This document shows positions 50,887 through 61,014 of a DNA stretch of 64,000 nucleotides, piece after piece (the first letter of the stretch is position 1; each line of letters opens with the position of its first letter). This stretch comes from JBHHUI01 sp965248775 (GTDB taxonomy: Bacteria; Chloroflexota; Anaerolineae; Anaerolineales; JBHHUI01). The translations under genes were made by a program, and so were the position numbers. The notes beneath the pieces were generated by a model, which worked only from the letters and a program-made list of their open reading frames with translations, was not told where the DNA came from and did not search any database. Where the stretch lies: the NCBI GenBank assembly GCA_965248775.1, contig OZ252150.1:4340001-4404000 (forward strand), written 5' to 3'.

Positions 50887-51418
50887 TTTCAAAGTGTGTT
50901 TATTCGCATCCTGCCAGAAACGCCGTTTACACACTCTTTTAAACACTACCGAAAAAATATGCAGGCCGCGCCGGTCACACGTCACCGTGTACGAGAGTGT
51001 GACACGATCTTTGCCCGGTACGATCGGAGCGTAGCTGTTAAAGAGTTGCTTCTCAGGGGCTGCGAGTGGGCACAGATCGGCGACACGCAACTGGTAAGCT
51101 CCATACAGAGCCTGATTGCGAAGATGCAGTTCAATTATCGTCTCTGCGCCCGCGTGTAAATCAGGCCTCGCCGCCTCGCCGCCAATGCGTCGCTCGGCCT
51201 GCAACGTGGGTAACATGCGGCGATTCATCCACCACGCCATCAGCACGATCCCGATCAGCAGCGCCGACATGACGTACAGCCAGCCGACTTGGGTTTGGTT
51301 CGCAAATAGGTATAACAGGAATGATGTCGTGAGGAGGACGTAGGCTCGTCCGGTTGGCATAAGGCTATGACGGGATGTGAATTTTGATATTAAATTGAGA
51401 ATGCCCAATAACCAATAT

Positions 51419-52378
51419 TTACAACGGCACTTCCACCTGCGCCAACACGTCGGCCACAAGGTCATGCGCGGCTTCGGGGCGGCGGTCGCGAGTGAGAATG
51501 CGGTGCGCCATTACAGCGGGGGCGATGGATTTCACATCGTCGGGGATGACAAACGTGCGCTCGTGTATCAGGGCCAGCGCTTGGGCTGCGCGTTGCAGCG
51601 CGACGCCGCCGCGCGGGCTTACGCCCAACACCGCTTCGGCATGATTGCGCGTACACATTACGAGCCGGACGATGTATTCTTTCAGCGGGCGCGACACGTC
51701 TACCGCACGCGCCGCCGATTGTAGCTGCAGAATGTCGGGCAGCGTGACGGTCGGGGCAATGCTGTCAAGCGGATCGGCGTGCTCCTCGCGCTCGAGAATT
51801 GTCAGTTCGTCCTCGTAATTCGGATAGCCCAGCTTAATCGAGAGCAGGAATCGATCGAGTTGCGCCTCGGGCAGCGGGAAGGTTCCGGCGGTCTCAATCG
51901 GATTCTGCGTGGCAATGACGAAAAACGGCTGTTCCAGCTCGTAGGTGAAGCCGTCAGAAGTAACTTGCCCTTCCGCCATGCTTTCGAGCAGACTGGATTG
52001 CGTGCGCGGTGTAGCGCGATTGATCTCGTCCACGAGCACGACGTTACTAAAAACCGGCCCGCGGATGAATTCGAAGCGTTGGTCGCGTTGGTTGAAGATC
52101 GCGCTGCCGGTGATATCACTCGGCAAGAGGTCGGGCGTACACTGGATACGCTTGAATGTGGCCTCGACCGAGCGGGCCAGCGCCTTTGCGACGAGCGTCT
52201 TGCCGATGCCCGGCACGTCTTCCAAGAGCAAATGACCGCGTGCCAGGAGCGCCGCTAAGATTAACTCTAAACGCTTTTGATCGATGACTACGGCTTGACG
52301 AACGTTGTCTATCAGGCGCTGAATCGTGTCGAAATGAGTTGGGGAGGGTACTTTTAATGGGGAGGCGAGGAGACTCAT
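51419..52378 (-). CDS. MoxR-family AAA+ ATPase
   Basis: A 319-residue ATPase thought to act as a chaperone for assembly or activation of partner envelope complexes. Walker A is EDVPGIGKTLVAKALARSVE, the pre-sensor segment QCTPDLLPSDITG, Walker B VVLVDEINRATPRTQSSLLE, sensor 1 FVIATQNPIE, and the C-terminal lid contains ILTRDRRPEAAHDLV. It is first in the MoxR-DUF58-TgpA operon and is the only one of the three that is intact here. Confidence 0.95.
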   Translation of the reverse strand: MSLLASPLKVPSPTHFDTIQRLIDNVRQAVVIDQKRLELILAALLARGHLLLEDVPGIGKTLVAKALARSVEATFKRIQCTPDLLPSDITGSAIFNQRDQRFEFIRGPVFSNVVLVDEINRATPRTQSSLLESMAEGQVTSDGFTYELEQPFFVIATQNPIETAGTFPLPEAQLDRFLLSIKLGYPNYEDELTILEREEHADPLDSIAPTVTLPDILQLQSAARAVDVSRPLKEYIVRLVMCTRNHAEAVLGVSPRGGVALQRAAQALALIHERTFVIPDDVKSIAPAVMAHRILTRDRRPEAAHDLVADVLAQVEVPL

Positions 52379-52456
52379 TCATCGATTTTAGCAGCCTGCA
52401 AAGGTCATGCACATGTCTTACAATGGTCCGACTCACAACAACATTTTAAAGATTGT

Positions 52457-52903
52457 TCAGGTGCTGGGCTTAATATACTTCATCACCACAAGCCTAAGCC
52501 TTCCCGAGCTTATCGATTCCACCAAGCTCGCAGCCCGCGCAACGCGCTGAAAGTAGCGCGGCATTTTCTCCCGTTGTAACGCAACAAACCCATAGCCCTC
52601 ATAATACGCTTGCATATGACCGGCGCACATCAGATGGAGATCGCCTTCGACACTAGCCAGGCAGTGCTCCATGAGTTTTCGCCCAATGCCAAGGCGCTGC
52701 TGCTCCGCCACGACGGCGAGTGAGGCAAGTTCCAACGAACCATCACGATGGGGTTTAAGCTGAACGCATCCGGCAAACTCACCCTTGATTTCTGCTACCG
52801 TAAAACGGGGCCACTGTAAGCCGCCGGGATTGATCCCCACCCGCCGGATGAGCGCGCGGATTTGCGCGTGGTCGTTGGCCCGTGCGGGGCGCAGATCGAT
52901 CAT
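52457..52903 (-). CDS. GNAT-family N-acetyltransferase
   Basis: A 148-residue acetyltransferase. It begins with IDLRPARANDHAQIRALIRR; the acetyl-CoA-binding motif A is LASLAVVAEQQRLGIGRKLM (the Q/RxxGxG/A pattern), and YYEGYGFVALQREKMPRYFQ is the C-terminal conserved part. The overall form is like ArgA/YhbS-type enzymes but the substrate is unknown. It lies 9 bp downstream of the propeller gene on the same strand. Confidence 0.88.
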   Translation of the reverse strand: MIDLRPARANDHAQIRALIRRVGINPGGLQWPRFTVAEIKGEFAGCVQLKPHRDGSLELASLAVVAEQQRLGIGRKLMEHCLASVEGDLHLMCAGHMQAYYEGYGFVALQREKMPRYFQRVARAASLVESISSGRLRLVVMKYIKPST

Positions 52904-54197
52904 CGGGTTATCTTATGGCCGCCAGTGACGTAATGGCTCTCTGATGCCATTGTAGAGATAGATGCCGCCATTTCCATCGGCGATCACCCCATGTGCATCC
53001 GGGCGTGGAAGCCGTTCCCGCGTGCGACCAAAAAGCGGAACAGCATAACGCCTCAGACGAAAAACGGGCAGGGCGAGTGAGCCGTCCGGATACAAAATGG
53101 CGAGCAGGTTGTCTGTCGGCTTGAAGATATTGAAACCAACAATCCAGAGTCTTCCCAGGCCGTCGCGTGCAATGGCGTTCTTGCTTCGCAGCGCATTCAT
53201 ACCGGTCAGGTCTGTCAGGTTTATATGTTTCCAGGTAGCATCTGCAAACATGCGACTCAACCACCAGTCTGCGGAAACATACCTCGGTTTGTGTAGAATC
53301 CAGGCCATCCCGTCACCTGTAGATGCAATATCAACGACAGGGCCATCCAATTCATTATCCGGGCGAAATCCCTTCCAATTGAAATCAGGATCAACGAGCT
53401 GGCTGACGCCGCTCCAGCTGCCTACCCAGAGCGAGCCATCCGGAAATGTCTCCACTGTGAGAACATCTGAGTTAAGAAGTCCATCGCGCGTTGTGAAGTG
53501 GCGTTCTGGATTCCCATTTTCATAGAGGATCAACCGGCTGAGGCCGTCCACAATCCATAACTGATTGTTTACGGTTGCACCATGATTGGGGTGCGCATCA
53601 ATTGAAGTCTCGCTTTGGCCGGGATGGATTTGTGTAAAGCCAGGTTTGGCCTCGGATGTGACCCAGACGCTTTCTGTCGTTGCAGCGAGGATATCCCAGG
53701 CCTGTAAAACGGAGTGTGTCTCCAGGACTACGCCGCGAGCAACATCGAACTTGTAAACCAGTTCATTTCGCGCGTTCACACACCAGGCCGTCCCGTCTCT
53801 ATTTATGCTAATCCGGTTTGTACATCTTGCGCCGCGCCAGAGTGTAAACCAGTCTCCGGGAGGCAATTGTGTTCGGATGTTTATCGATTGCCCGACAAGG
53901 ATTCCTGCTGCCAATGTTAATAGCAACGGCGTTCGCCACGTACTGCGGCCCGGCAATATCGTTGCCGGAGCAAGAGAGCCAAGCACAATCGCGAGCCAAA
54001 CATGCCAGCGCCGTCCTTCCCACAGTGCAGCTGCCGTCACCAAACTGATCAACGGCATAGCGGATGCAAGCCGCCAAATCCACCAACGCCAGCGAGTTTT
54101 ACGTGAGACGTTTCTTAGTTCGCGTTGGATCAGTATCAGCCCATCCGCGGGCATCGGGAGCGTCAAACTGTTAAGGCCCGGATTGATCCCTACATAG

Positions 54198-55748
54198 AAG
54201 TGGTTTGTTGACTCAAGGAAAAACCGGGTGTATACAGGTGGTGGAGGTGGAGCATGACGAAACGCCTGGATGTCACTCCCGCGCCCGGTCCACTGGAAGA
54301 TTTCGCCCTGGAGTTTGATGGTTTGTTTTCGCGACGCAACCAACGCGAAGCGTTCCGGCGCTATCTGGAAGGGTTGTTGTTGCCTGCGGAGCGCAACAAG
54401 ACGCTCACCGCACTGGCGAACGCCGAGCCGCTGGCCGGTGCGCAACAGGCGCAGGTGCAACGCCTGCAGTGGTTCCTGTCCGAGTCGAACTGGGATGCGG
54501 CGGCGGTCGGTCAGTTGCGGCGAGAGCTGCTGCAGCGGCTTGAGATGCTGGCGCCCACTGCTGCTGGTGTTTTGGCCATCGATGAGACCGGCGACCGCAA
54601 GTGGGGAAATAGCACCGCGCATGTTGGGCGCCAATATCTGGGCAGTATCGGCAAGGTCGACAACGGTGTGGTGTCGGTGCACGCGCTCTGGGCGGACGAG
54701 CGGCTCTACTACCCGCTGGAAGTCGAGCCGTACACGCCGGCGCACTGGTTTGCGCGCGGCAACAAAGATGCGGGCTTTCGCACCAAGCTGGCGCTCGCGC
54801 TGGAGCTGGTGGAGCGTGCGCACAAGGCGGGCGTGCCCTTCAAGGCAGTCGTGGCGGACAGCCTCTACGGCAAGCACGACCAGTTTATCGGCGGGCTGCA
54901 CAAGCTGGGGGTGGGCTACGTCGTGGCGATGCCGCCCTCGTTCAGCTGGTGGCATCCCAAAGGGGAACCGGGCTCGATCACGGAGCTCGTGGCGGGCTAT
55001 CCGTGGCAACCGGACGCGCTGGGCAAGTGGCGCCAGGTCGTACGAGAATTCCGAGACGGACACCGTGAGCCGAGGTGGGTGCTCGAAGTCGTCGGCCGGA
55101 TGTACGGACCGCAACGTGCGCAGCGCCTGGTAGTCGTGACCACCGACCCGGTGCAGCTGCCCGAGCAGACAACCTGGTATCTGGCGACCAACCTGCCATC
55201 CCCGCGCACGCTTCGTGCGCAAGAGAGCTCGCTGCCGGCGGCGAACCTGGCCGAGGTCACGCGCCTGTACGGCCTGCGCGCCTGGGTCGAGCAGAGCTAC
55301 AAGCAAGTCAAGCAGAGCTTGGGCTGGGCCCAGTATCAAGTGCGCGCCGACCACGCCATCCGCCGCCACTGGGAGCTGGTGTGTTGCGCCTTCGCCTTTT
55401 GCTGGTGGGCGTTGGCCCGCGGCGAGGTCGAGACGGTCGAACTCGATGAGACGCAACAACCGGCACGACGCAAGAGCAAACGGCGCACGACCTCGTCCAG
55501 TCGACGAGACTGGGGGGCGACGGGAAAAAAAAATACGGCGGTCGAAACAACCGCGTCCCAACGTCAGTTGGCCGGCGGCGCTGCGAGAAGTGCGCGCTTG
55601 GCTGGAGCCATGGATCATGTTGCAACGCTTCTGGCGGGCGTGGTCGGACCGGCCCCCACCGCCTGCGTTCCAGGCGCTGCTTGACTGGGTGTTCGCGGGC
55701 AATGCCATCTGCCTTTATGCCCAATAATCTTGAGTCAACAAACCACTG
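54198..55748 (+). mobile_element. IS701-family element (1551 bp), target duplication ATAG
   Basis: Terminal inverted repeats AGTGGTTTGTTGACTCAAG / CTTGAGTCAACAAACCACT, flanked by ATAG at 54194-54197 and 55749-55752. Distinct in sequence from the IS701 at 20609-22063. Confidence 0.9.
54254..55727 (+). pseudogene. IS701-family transposase with a frameshift at an A9 run
   Basis: The main frame (54254-55684) holds VLAIDETGDRKWGNSTAHVG, the second Asp in AVVADSLYGKHDQF and the Glu region RAWVEQSYKQVKQSLGWAQY. After the run of nine A near 55526 this frame becomes unconvincing. The natural C-terminus continues in the +1 frame as VSWPAALREVRAWLEPWIML, QRFWRAWSDRPPPPAFQALL to a stop at 55727. Slippage in the A-run (biological or sequencing) would restore the full protein of about 490 residues. 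Confidence 0.85.
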
Positions 55749-56240
55749 ATAGGCGCCTCGTAGAAGAAGCAACATTATCAAGCTGAACACAATCGCCAGT
55801 ACAGATAGCCAGATTGCAGTCTCATAGAAGATTGTGAGATAAATACAACTCAGGTACAGCGCTGCCGTCAGCAGCGTGAGTTGCATCCTTTGCCAGGAAC
55901 GTAATGGAAGCAAACCTGATGAATAGGCGCGCTGCATTTGGCGGGCTCGAAACCAAAGCGCGCCCAAAATTGCCGGAGGCAGGAGTACGTACCAGAGGGG
56001 GGTGGTCTGGACAAGCATATCGGTTCGTGACAAATTGAACGATAAAAAAGATTCGGGGCTTGTCAGCGAAAAGCGTTTTGCACTACAATACCAGCAGATT
56101 CAGAAGTCGCACAATCTATCGCCTCAATTTGATGTCCAGCTGAGTCCATCTTTCGGTACTGGTTCTCATGGTACAAAGGGAGGGATTTCCTCAGTCGGTA
56201 TTTTCTGCAACATATCTCTGCGGACAATCAACGGAGTGCT

Positions 56241-57026
56241 ATGGCAGCTAACAACAGTGTCCAACTTTCAATTCAGAACGTTTCACTGTCCTTCGGAGGC
56301 ACACAAGCGCTAGACAATGTAAGCATAGACATACATCCGGGTGAAATACTTGCCGTAATCGGTCCGAATGGAGCTGGTAAGACATCGTTGCTTAACTGTA
56401 TCAGCGGATTCTACCGTCCTGATAATGGCTCTATCAGGATGAACAACCACGAGCTCACAAGCACACCTACTCACAAAATCTCCCGTCTGGGCATTGCCCG
56501 CACTTTCCAAAACCTCGCCCTCTACACCGGCCTCAGCACCCTCGATAATTTAATGGCCGCGCGCCATATTCACATGAAGTCCGGCATGTTGCAATGCATG
56601 ATCTATTGGGGATTGGCAAAGAAGGAGGATTTGGAACATCGCTTGGCCGTGGAGGAAATCATCGACTTTTTGGAGATGGAGAACATCCGCAAGGCTGTAG
56701 TGGGCGCACTGCCACACGACTTACGCAAACGCGTGGAATTGGGGCGCGCATTGGCGATGGAGCCCGAGATATTGTTGCTGGATGAACCCATGACGGGCAT
56801 GAATGTCGAAGAAAAAGAAGACATGGCGCGCTTCGCCCTCGACATACATGAATTAAAAGGCACGACCATCGTCCTGATCGAGCATGATATGGGCCTGGTT
56901 ATGGACATTGCCCAACGTGTGGTCGTATTAGACTTTGGCGTTAAGATTGCTGAAGGGACGCCCGAAGACATTAAAAAACACCCTGAGGTAATCCGCGCCT
57001 ATTTAGGGCAAGAGCATGAGGCTTAA
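56241..57026 (+). CDS. livG: Branched-chain-type ABC transporter ATP-binding protein (LivG)
   Basis: A 261-residue ATPase of a LIV-type importer. Walker A is IGPNGAGKTSLLNCISGFYR, Walker B EILLLDEPMTGMNVEEKED, the switch His in VLIEHDMGLVMDIAQRVVVL. The signature motif is unusual (ALPHDLRKRVELGRALAMEP instead of LSGGQ), a form found in a subgroup of LivG proteins next to acyl-CoA ligases. It is first gene of the operon livG - acyl-CoA ligase - livH - livM - substrate-binding protein. Confidence 0.93.
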   Translation: MAANNSVQLSIQNVSLSFGGTQALDNVSIDIHPGEILAVIGPNGAGKTSLLNCISGFYRPDNGSIRMNNHELTSTPTHKISRLGIARTFQNLALYTGLSTLDNLMAARHIHMKSGMLQCMIYWGLAKKEDLEHRLAVEEIIDFLEMENIRKAVVGALPHDLRKRVELGRALAMEPEILLLDEPMTGMNVEEKEDMARFALDIHELKGTTIVLIEHDMGLVMDIAQRVVVLDFGVKIAEGTPEDIKKHPEVIRAYLGQEHEA

Positions 57027-57103
57027 GGTGATAAGGGGAAACGGCGGAAGTAGGAGGAGATGTATATGAGTTAGATACCATACCTCAATGCTGGCTAGCC
57101 CTG

Positions 57104-58996
57104 GTGCACAAATATCGTGGCACCGACAAGATTTCCATGCGCCAAAAATATTTCGGCATCTGGCAGAGCTCTACCTGGGATCAGGAATACGAGAAGGTGC
57201 GCGATTTGTGTCTAGGCCTGATCGAGATGGGTTTGCAGCCCGGCGATCGTGTGGCCATTATCGGCGATAACGACCGCGAATATCTCTGGGGTGTATATGC
57301 CATCATGGCTGCCGGTGGCGCCCCTGCCGGCTTATTCACCGACGTGACCCCGCCTGAGGTCGAATACATTGTTACACATTCAGACGCGACGTTTGTGCTG
57401 GCCGGAGATCAGGAACAGTGTGACAAACTCCTCGAGATCAAGGATAAGCTCCCGCTGGTGAAGAAGGTCCTCTATTGGGATAACCGCGGCATGTGGTATT
57501 ACGACGACGACTGGCTGGTGGACGTCATGGATGTGCAGAATACCGGCCGCGGGTCAGGCGCGCAGGCAGACGAAAGATTCGAAGAGTTGATCGCCGCCGG
57601 TACAGGCGACCAACCGGCGTTCTTCTGCTACACCTCGGGCACAACCGGGCTGCCCAAAGGCGCGATAATCAGCCACACGAACTTCGTCTTTATTACTCGG
57701 GCTTTCGGTAAACCGCTCCCACGTTCAGCGACAGACAATGTCCTTTCGTTCATTCCGCTGGCCTGGGTCGGCGGCGCAGTTCTGGATATCGCGCCGCATG
57801 CGGTGGACGGCGTCATATTGAACTTCGCCGAAAGTCCTGAAACCGTGCGCGAGAATATCCGTGAGCTTGCGCCTGATTTTGTGTTCTATAACGCCCGTTT
57901 GTGGGAGACGCTGGTGGACACGATTCGTGCGCGCATAATTGACGCATCCTGGTTCAACCGGAAACTGTATGACTTGTTTTTACCGGTTGGGTATAAAGTT
58001 GCCGATTACAAGTTTGCAAAGAAGTCAGTTCCTCCGCAATGGCGCTTCTTATACTTTCTCGGGAACCTGCTCGTCTTTCAACCATTACGCAGCCAGTTTG
58101 GACTACACAAGCTCCGTTGGGCCTTAACTGCCGGCTCCATGCTTAGCCCAGACGTCATTCGTTTCTTTCACGCACTCGGCTTGAATTTGCACCATGGTTA
58201 CGGCACGACTGAGATAACGGCTGCATCGGTTGCTCAACCTCCCGGCGATATCAAATTTGAGACTGTCGGCAAGGCGCTGCCCGGAACATATATGAAAGTC
58301 GCAGACGATGGAGAAGTATTGCTTGGCGGGCACACCCTTTTCATGGGCTACCACAAGGACGAACAAGGCACCGCCGAGGCACTTCATGAAGACGAAGATG
58401 GAATGCTCTGGTTCCGCACCGGCGACGCCGGTCGCCTTGACGAAGACGGCCACCTGATATTTTTTGAACGTGTCAAAGACATGATCGAGCTTGAAAGCGG
58501 CGACAAGTATTCACCACAATACATCGAGGGGCGCCTAAAATTTAGCCCCTACATCGGACAGGCCATGACGGTTGGCGATAGCACGCAGGGCTACGTCACC
58601 TCGATGATCACGATCGACTTCGAGAACGTGGGGCGCTGGGCGGAAAATCGCGGTATTCCTTATACGACCTACACCGATCTGTCGCAGAAACCGGAGGTGT
58701 ACGACCTGATTCGTAAAGATGTGGAAGAAGTCAATCGTACGCTACCGGAAACCGGGCGCGTGCAAAAGTTTGTGCTGCTACACAAAGAGTTTGATGCCGA
58801 TGAGGGTGAGATGACACGCTCGCGCAAGCTGCGCAGGCGCTTCTTATCAGATCGTTATGAATATATCATCGAGTCGATGTATAACGGTGTGGAGAAGGTC
58901 AATGTCCAGGCCGTGGTGAAATACCGAGATGGCCGTGAAAGTACCATCGATACGACTCTGCGCATCGAAGCCTTGCGGGAGGCTGTGCTCGCATGA
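57104..58996 (+). CDS. Long-chain acyl-CoA ligase (AMP-forming), 5' end damaged
   Basis: An adenylating ligase, 630 residues from GTG 57104. P-loop FCYTSGTTGLPKGAIISHTN, acyl-binding GYGTTEITAAS, and GDAGRLDEDGHLIFFERVKD for ATP/ribose contact. It should convert a fatty or aromatic acid to its CoA ester. A better start, ATG 57066, with GGAGGAGA just upstream, is followed at once by a stop; three small indels between 57066 and 57104 would restore an N-terminus like MSLDTIPQMLASLVHKY. So the natural start seems lost. The stop overlaps the livH ATG (ATGA). Confidence 0.85.
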   Translation: MHKYRGTDKISMRQKYFGIWQSSTWDQEYEKVRDLCLGLIEMGLQPGDRVAIIGDNDREYLWGVYAIMAAGGAPAGLFTDVTPPEVEYIVTHSDATFVLAGDQEQCDKLLEIKDKLPLVKKVLYWDNRGMWYYDDDWLVDVMDVQNTGRGSGAQADERFEELIAAGTGDQPAFFCYTSGTTGLPKGAIISHTNFVFITRAFGKPLPRSATDNVLSFIPLAWVGGAVLDIAPHAVDGVILNFAESPETVRENIRELAPDFVFYNARLWETLVDTIRARIIDASWFNRKLYDLFLPVGYKVADYKFAKKSVPPQWRFLYFLGNLLVFQPLRSQFGLHKLRWALTAGSMLSPDVIRFFHALGLNLHHGYGTTEITAASVAQPPGDIKFETVGKALPGTYMKVADDGEVLLGGHTLFMGYHKDEQGTAEALHEDEDGMLWFRTGDAGRLDEDGHLIFFERVKDMIELESGDKYSPQYIEGRLKFSPYIGQAMTVGDSTQGYVTSMITIDFENVGRWAENRGIPYTTYTDLSQKPEVYDLIRKDVEEVNRTLPETGRVQKFVLLHKEFDADEGEMTRSRKLRRRFLSDRYEYIIESMYNGVEKVNVQAVVKYRDGRESTIDTTLRIEALREAVLA

Positions 58997-59791
58997 ATTG
59001 GTCACTCGTACCGCAACAATTTGTTACTGGAATACTAAATGGTGCCACGCTCGCTCTCATCGCTTTGGGCCGCCATTCTTGCGGCTTTCGTCGTTGCGAT
59101 CCTCATCGGGCTGCTCATCGAACGTCTCGCGCTGCGCCCAATGACAGGTCAGCCACTCTTGTCTATCGTCCTAATGACACTGGGCTTGTCGCAACTTATG
59201 CAAGGCCTGACAGTATTATCATTTGGCGTCTTGCCGAAAGGTAATTTCCCGGCTCCCTTCACAGCCAGCGACGTTATCAAGATTCCTTTTCCAGGGGCAT
59301 TCAATGACGCGATAATCACAAAGCAAGCACTCATCGCGACGTTTGTTGTGGCGGTTGTGGCTGCTGTGATACTCATTGTTTTCTTTCGGGTGTCGAAGTC
59401 CGGCTTGGCCATGCGCGCTACGTCGGAGAATCACGATGTCGCCCGCAGCGTTGGCATTAAAGTGTCGGGAATCTTTGGCACCTCGTGGGCTCTTGCGGGG
59501 ATCGTTGCCACCCTAGGAGGCGTCTTGTTGGCAACGCTATCAGGCCCGAGCCTCAATCTCTCAACCGTCGTGTTGATTGCCTTCCCAGCGCTCCTGTTGG
59601 GCGGCTTGGATTCGCTCTCAGGCGCAATTGTCGGTGGCTTTGTCATCGGGTTAGTGCAGGCACTCGTGCAGGCTTCGACAATTATTGAAGTGCGCAGTTC
59701 ATTCGATATCGCGCCCTACATTTTGTTGATGATTGTGCTCTTTATCCGGCCCGAAGGCTTGTTTGGGCAAAAGCGCATTGAGAGGGTTTGA
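58993..59791 (+). pseudogene. livH: LivH-type ABC permease with an internal deletion
   Basis: It starts normally (VTGILNGATLALIALG), then at about 59071 jumps in another frame to AAILAAFVVAILIGLLIERL, ALRPMTGQPLLSIVLMTLGL and continues to the normal C-terminus with SLSGAIVGGFVIGLVQALVQ and the end FIRPEGLFGQK. The segment that LivH proteins carry between these points (the GLxLIYG...NFAHG region, about 50-60 residues with membrane helices) is missing and the frame is shifted, so no functional permease can be made. A TTG/ATG restart at 59039 gives only the C-terminal 250 residues. Confidence 0.82.
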
Positions 59792-59794
59792 GCC

Positions 59795-60865
59795 ATGGCC
59801 GTATTAAGACCTGCCGGCGACTTCGATCGCAGTTACGCCCAGGATATCGCCCTCATTCGGCAACCTGCGCAGTGGCTTATATTGGCTGTGGCACTCCTTG
59901 CCGTCTTCTCTCTCCCGCGCTGGGGCAACGCCTCGATCGTTGCAATTGTCAATCAGGTTTGTTACACACTCATTGCTGTGCAGGGATTAAGCCTGCTTAC
60001 GGGCTATACAGGGCAAATATCGTTGGGTCAGGCAGCCTTCATGATGGTCGGCGGCTACATTTCGGCGTTATTAGTGATCCATTTCGATATTCCCTTTCTA
60101 TTGTCCTTTCCCCTTGCGATACTAGGCACCGGGGTTGTTGGGCTGATTTTTGGACTACCTTCATTGCGCGTTAAGGGCTTCTATCTCGCTATGGCGACTT
60201 TAGCCGCGCAATTTATCATCCCCTGGCTGGCGCGAAATACGTATAAAGATGTTTTAGGCGGTACTTATGGCCGCATCTCAGTTCCCGTTGCTGTTATTGC
60301 CGGGTTCGAATTTAGGGAAGTGCGCGATTTCTTGTACATATCATTGGTCGCCTTGATTATCACGACAATTGTCACTCTGAACATCACGCGCTCACGTTTG
60401 GGGCGCGCTTTTGTCGCTATTCGGGATAACGATTTAGCAGCGGAATTATTGGGTGTAAATCTATTTGGTTATAAGTTACGCGCATTTGCGCTCGCGGCCA
60501 TGTTTGCTGGTGCAGCCGGCGTGCTCCGGGCAACCAGCCAACGCAGTGTCGGCCCTGAATTGGGATACGACTTGCCCTTGTCGATCATCTTTTTGGGGAT
60601 GTTGGTCATTGGAGGATTAGGCAATAATCTGGGTCCATTCTTCGGCGTCATTGTCGTTACCTTGATCGATCAATTCGCTATCCGGATGGGAGGTACATTG
60701 GCCGAAATTGTCCCGACAAATATCGGTCCCAATCTTTTATCTTCTCTCCGGCCGATCTCTTTTGGGTTGATGTTAATGTTATTTTTGATTTTCGAACCGC
60801 GCGGTCTGGCCTATCGCTGGACATTGATTAAAGCCTCGTGGCGACTACGCCCATTTTCACGCTAA
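59795..60865 (+). CDS. livM: Branched-chain-type ABC transporter permease (LivM)
   Basis: A 356-residue inner-membrane permease with 9-10 helices. Typical motifs: QGLSLLTGYTGQISLGQAAF (the Q-G-x-S-L-G-x-A-A-F element), GLPSLRVKGFYLAMATLAAQ, and the EAA-like loop RLGRAFVAIRDNDLAAELLG. Start ATG 59795, 3 bp after the livH stop. It seems complete, but its partner LivH is broken. Confidence 0.92.
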   Translation: MAVLRPAGDFDRSYAQDIALIRQPAQWLILAVALLAVFSLPRWGNASIVAIVNQVCYTLIAVQGLSLLTGYTGQISLGQAAFMMVGGYISALLVIHFDIPFLLSFPLAILGTGVVGLIFGLPSLRVKGFYLAMATLAAQFIIPWLARNTYKDVLGGTYGRISVPVAVIAGFEFREVRDFLYISLVALIITTIVTLNITRSRLGRAFVAIRDNDLAAELLGVNLFGYKLRAFALAAMFAGAAGVLRATSQRSVGPELGYDLPLSIIFLGMLVIGGLGNNLGPFFGVIVVTLIDQFAIRMGGTLAEIVPTNIGPNLLSSLRPISFGLMLMLFLIFEPRGLAYRWTLIKASWRLRPFSR

Positions 60866-60878
60866 CATTCAATTTTCG

Positions 60879-60897
60879 GCGGGGTCTGACACCCCGC
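60879..60897. repeat. REP-like palindrome between livM and the binding-protein gene
   Basis: GCGGGGT-CTGAC-ACCCCGC, a 7-bp stem with a 5-base loop, followed by CCCGCGGG. It may act to stabilise or limit the upstream mRNA so that the binding protein is made in excess; this is only inference. Confidence 0.45.
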
Positions 60898-61014
60898 ATG
60901 CCCGCGGGGATTATATGGAGAAAGGAGGATGTCGAACATAAGTACAATTGCTTCAAGTCACATTAACAATTAAATTGAATTCCTGTGTTTCATAAACGGA
61001 GGAGGAAGTAAACC

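Larger units (their letters stand above)
49424..50951 (+). mobile_element. IS256-family element (1528 bp), target duplication AAAAAATA
   Basis: Imperfect inverted ends (GGGTATGTGGATGAAAGTGT at the left; the reverse complement of the right end begins CGGTAGTGTTTAAAAGAGTG) are flanked by AAAAAATA at 49416-49423 and 50952-50959. It carries one intact transposase and a long hairpin near its right end. Confidence 0.88.
48611..51360 (-). pseudogene. DUF58 family protein interrupted by an IS256 element
   Basis: The N-terminal part (ATG 51360 to about 50960) has two membrane helices (YVLLTTSFLLYLFANQTQVG, LYVMSALLIGIVLMAWWM) and a beta domain (TIIELHLRNQALYGAYQL). The C-terminal part (49415 to 48611) has VQVSTRAPFGFFRRTREID, the DUF58 signature GVRPFRIGDSPRHIHWRAVA and a vWA-like fold. 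An IS256 element sits between them in a T-run; removal of it and one duplication joins the parts apart from a one-base ambiguity in the homopolymer. DUF58 proteins work with MoxR ATPases. Confidence 0.85.
52913..56033 (-). pseudogene. Membrane-anchored propeller protein interrupted by an IS701 element
   Basis: The N-terminus (ATG 56033, MSRTDMLVQTTPLWYVLLPP) and helices lie at 56033-55749; the rest lies at 54197-52913. Removing 54198-55748 and one ATAG copy gives 1566 nt, exactly 522 codons, reading LLLLRGAYVGINPGLNSLTL across the junction. The rebuilt protein has about five membrane helices and then a beta-propeller with Reg_prop-type repeats (NQLWIVDGLSRLILYENG, RHFTTRDGLLNSDVLTVETF, GSLWVGSWSGVSQLVD, DGLGRLWIVGFNIF). 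Function unknown, possibly sensory. Confidence 0.85.

Noticed and set aside
54198..55708. A single 931-residue minus-strand protein from 55708 to 52913
   Set aside because: Its first ~500 residues are only the antisense of the IS701 transposase; the real gene starts at 56033 and skips the IS.
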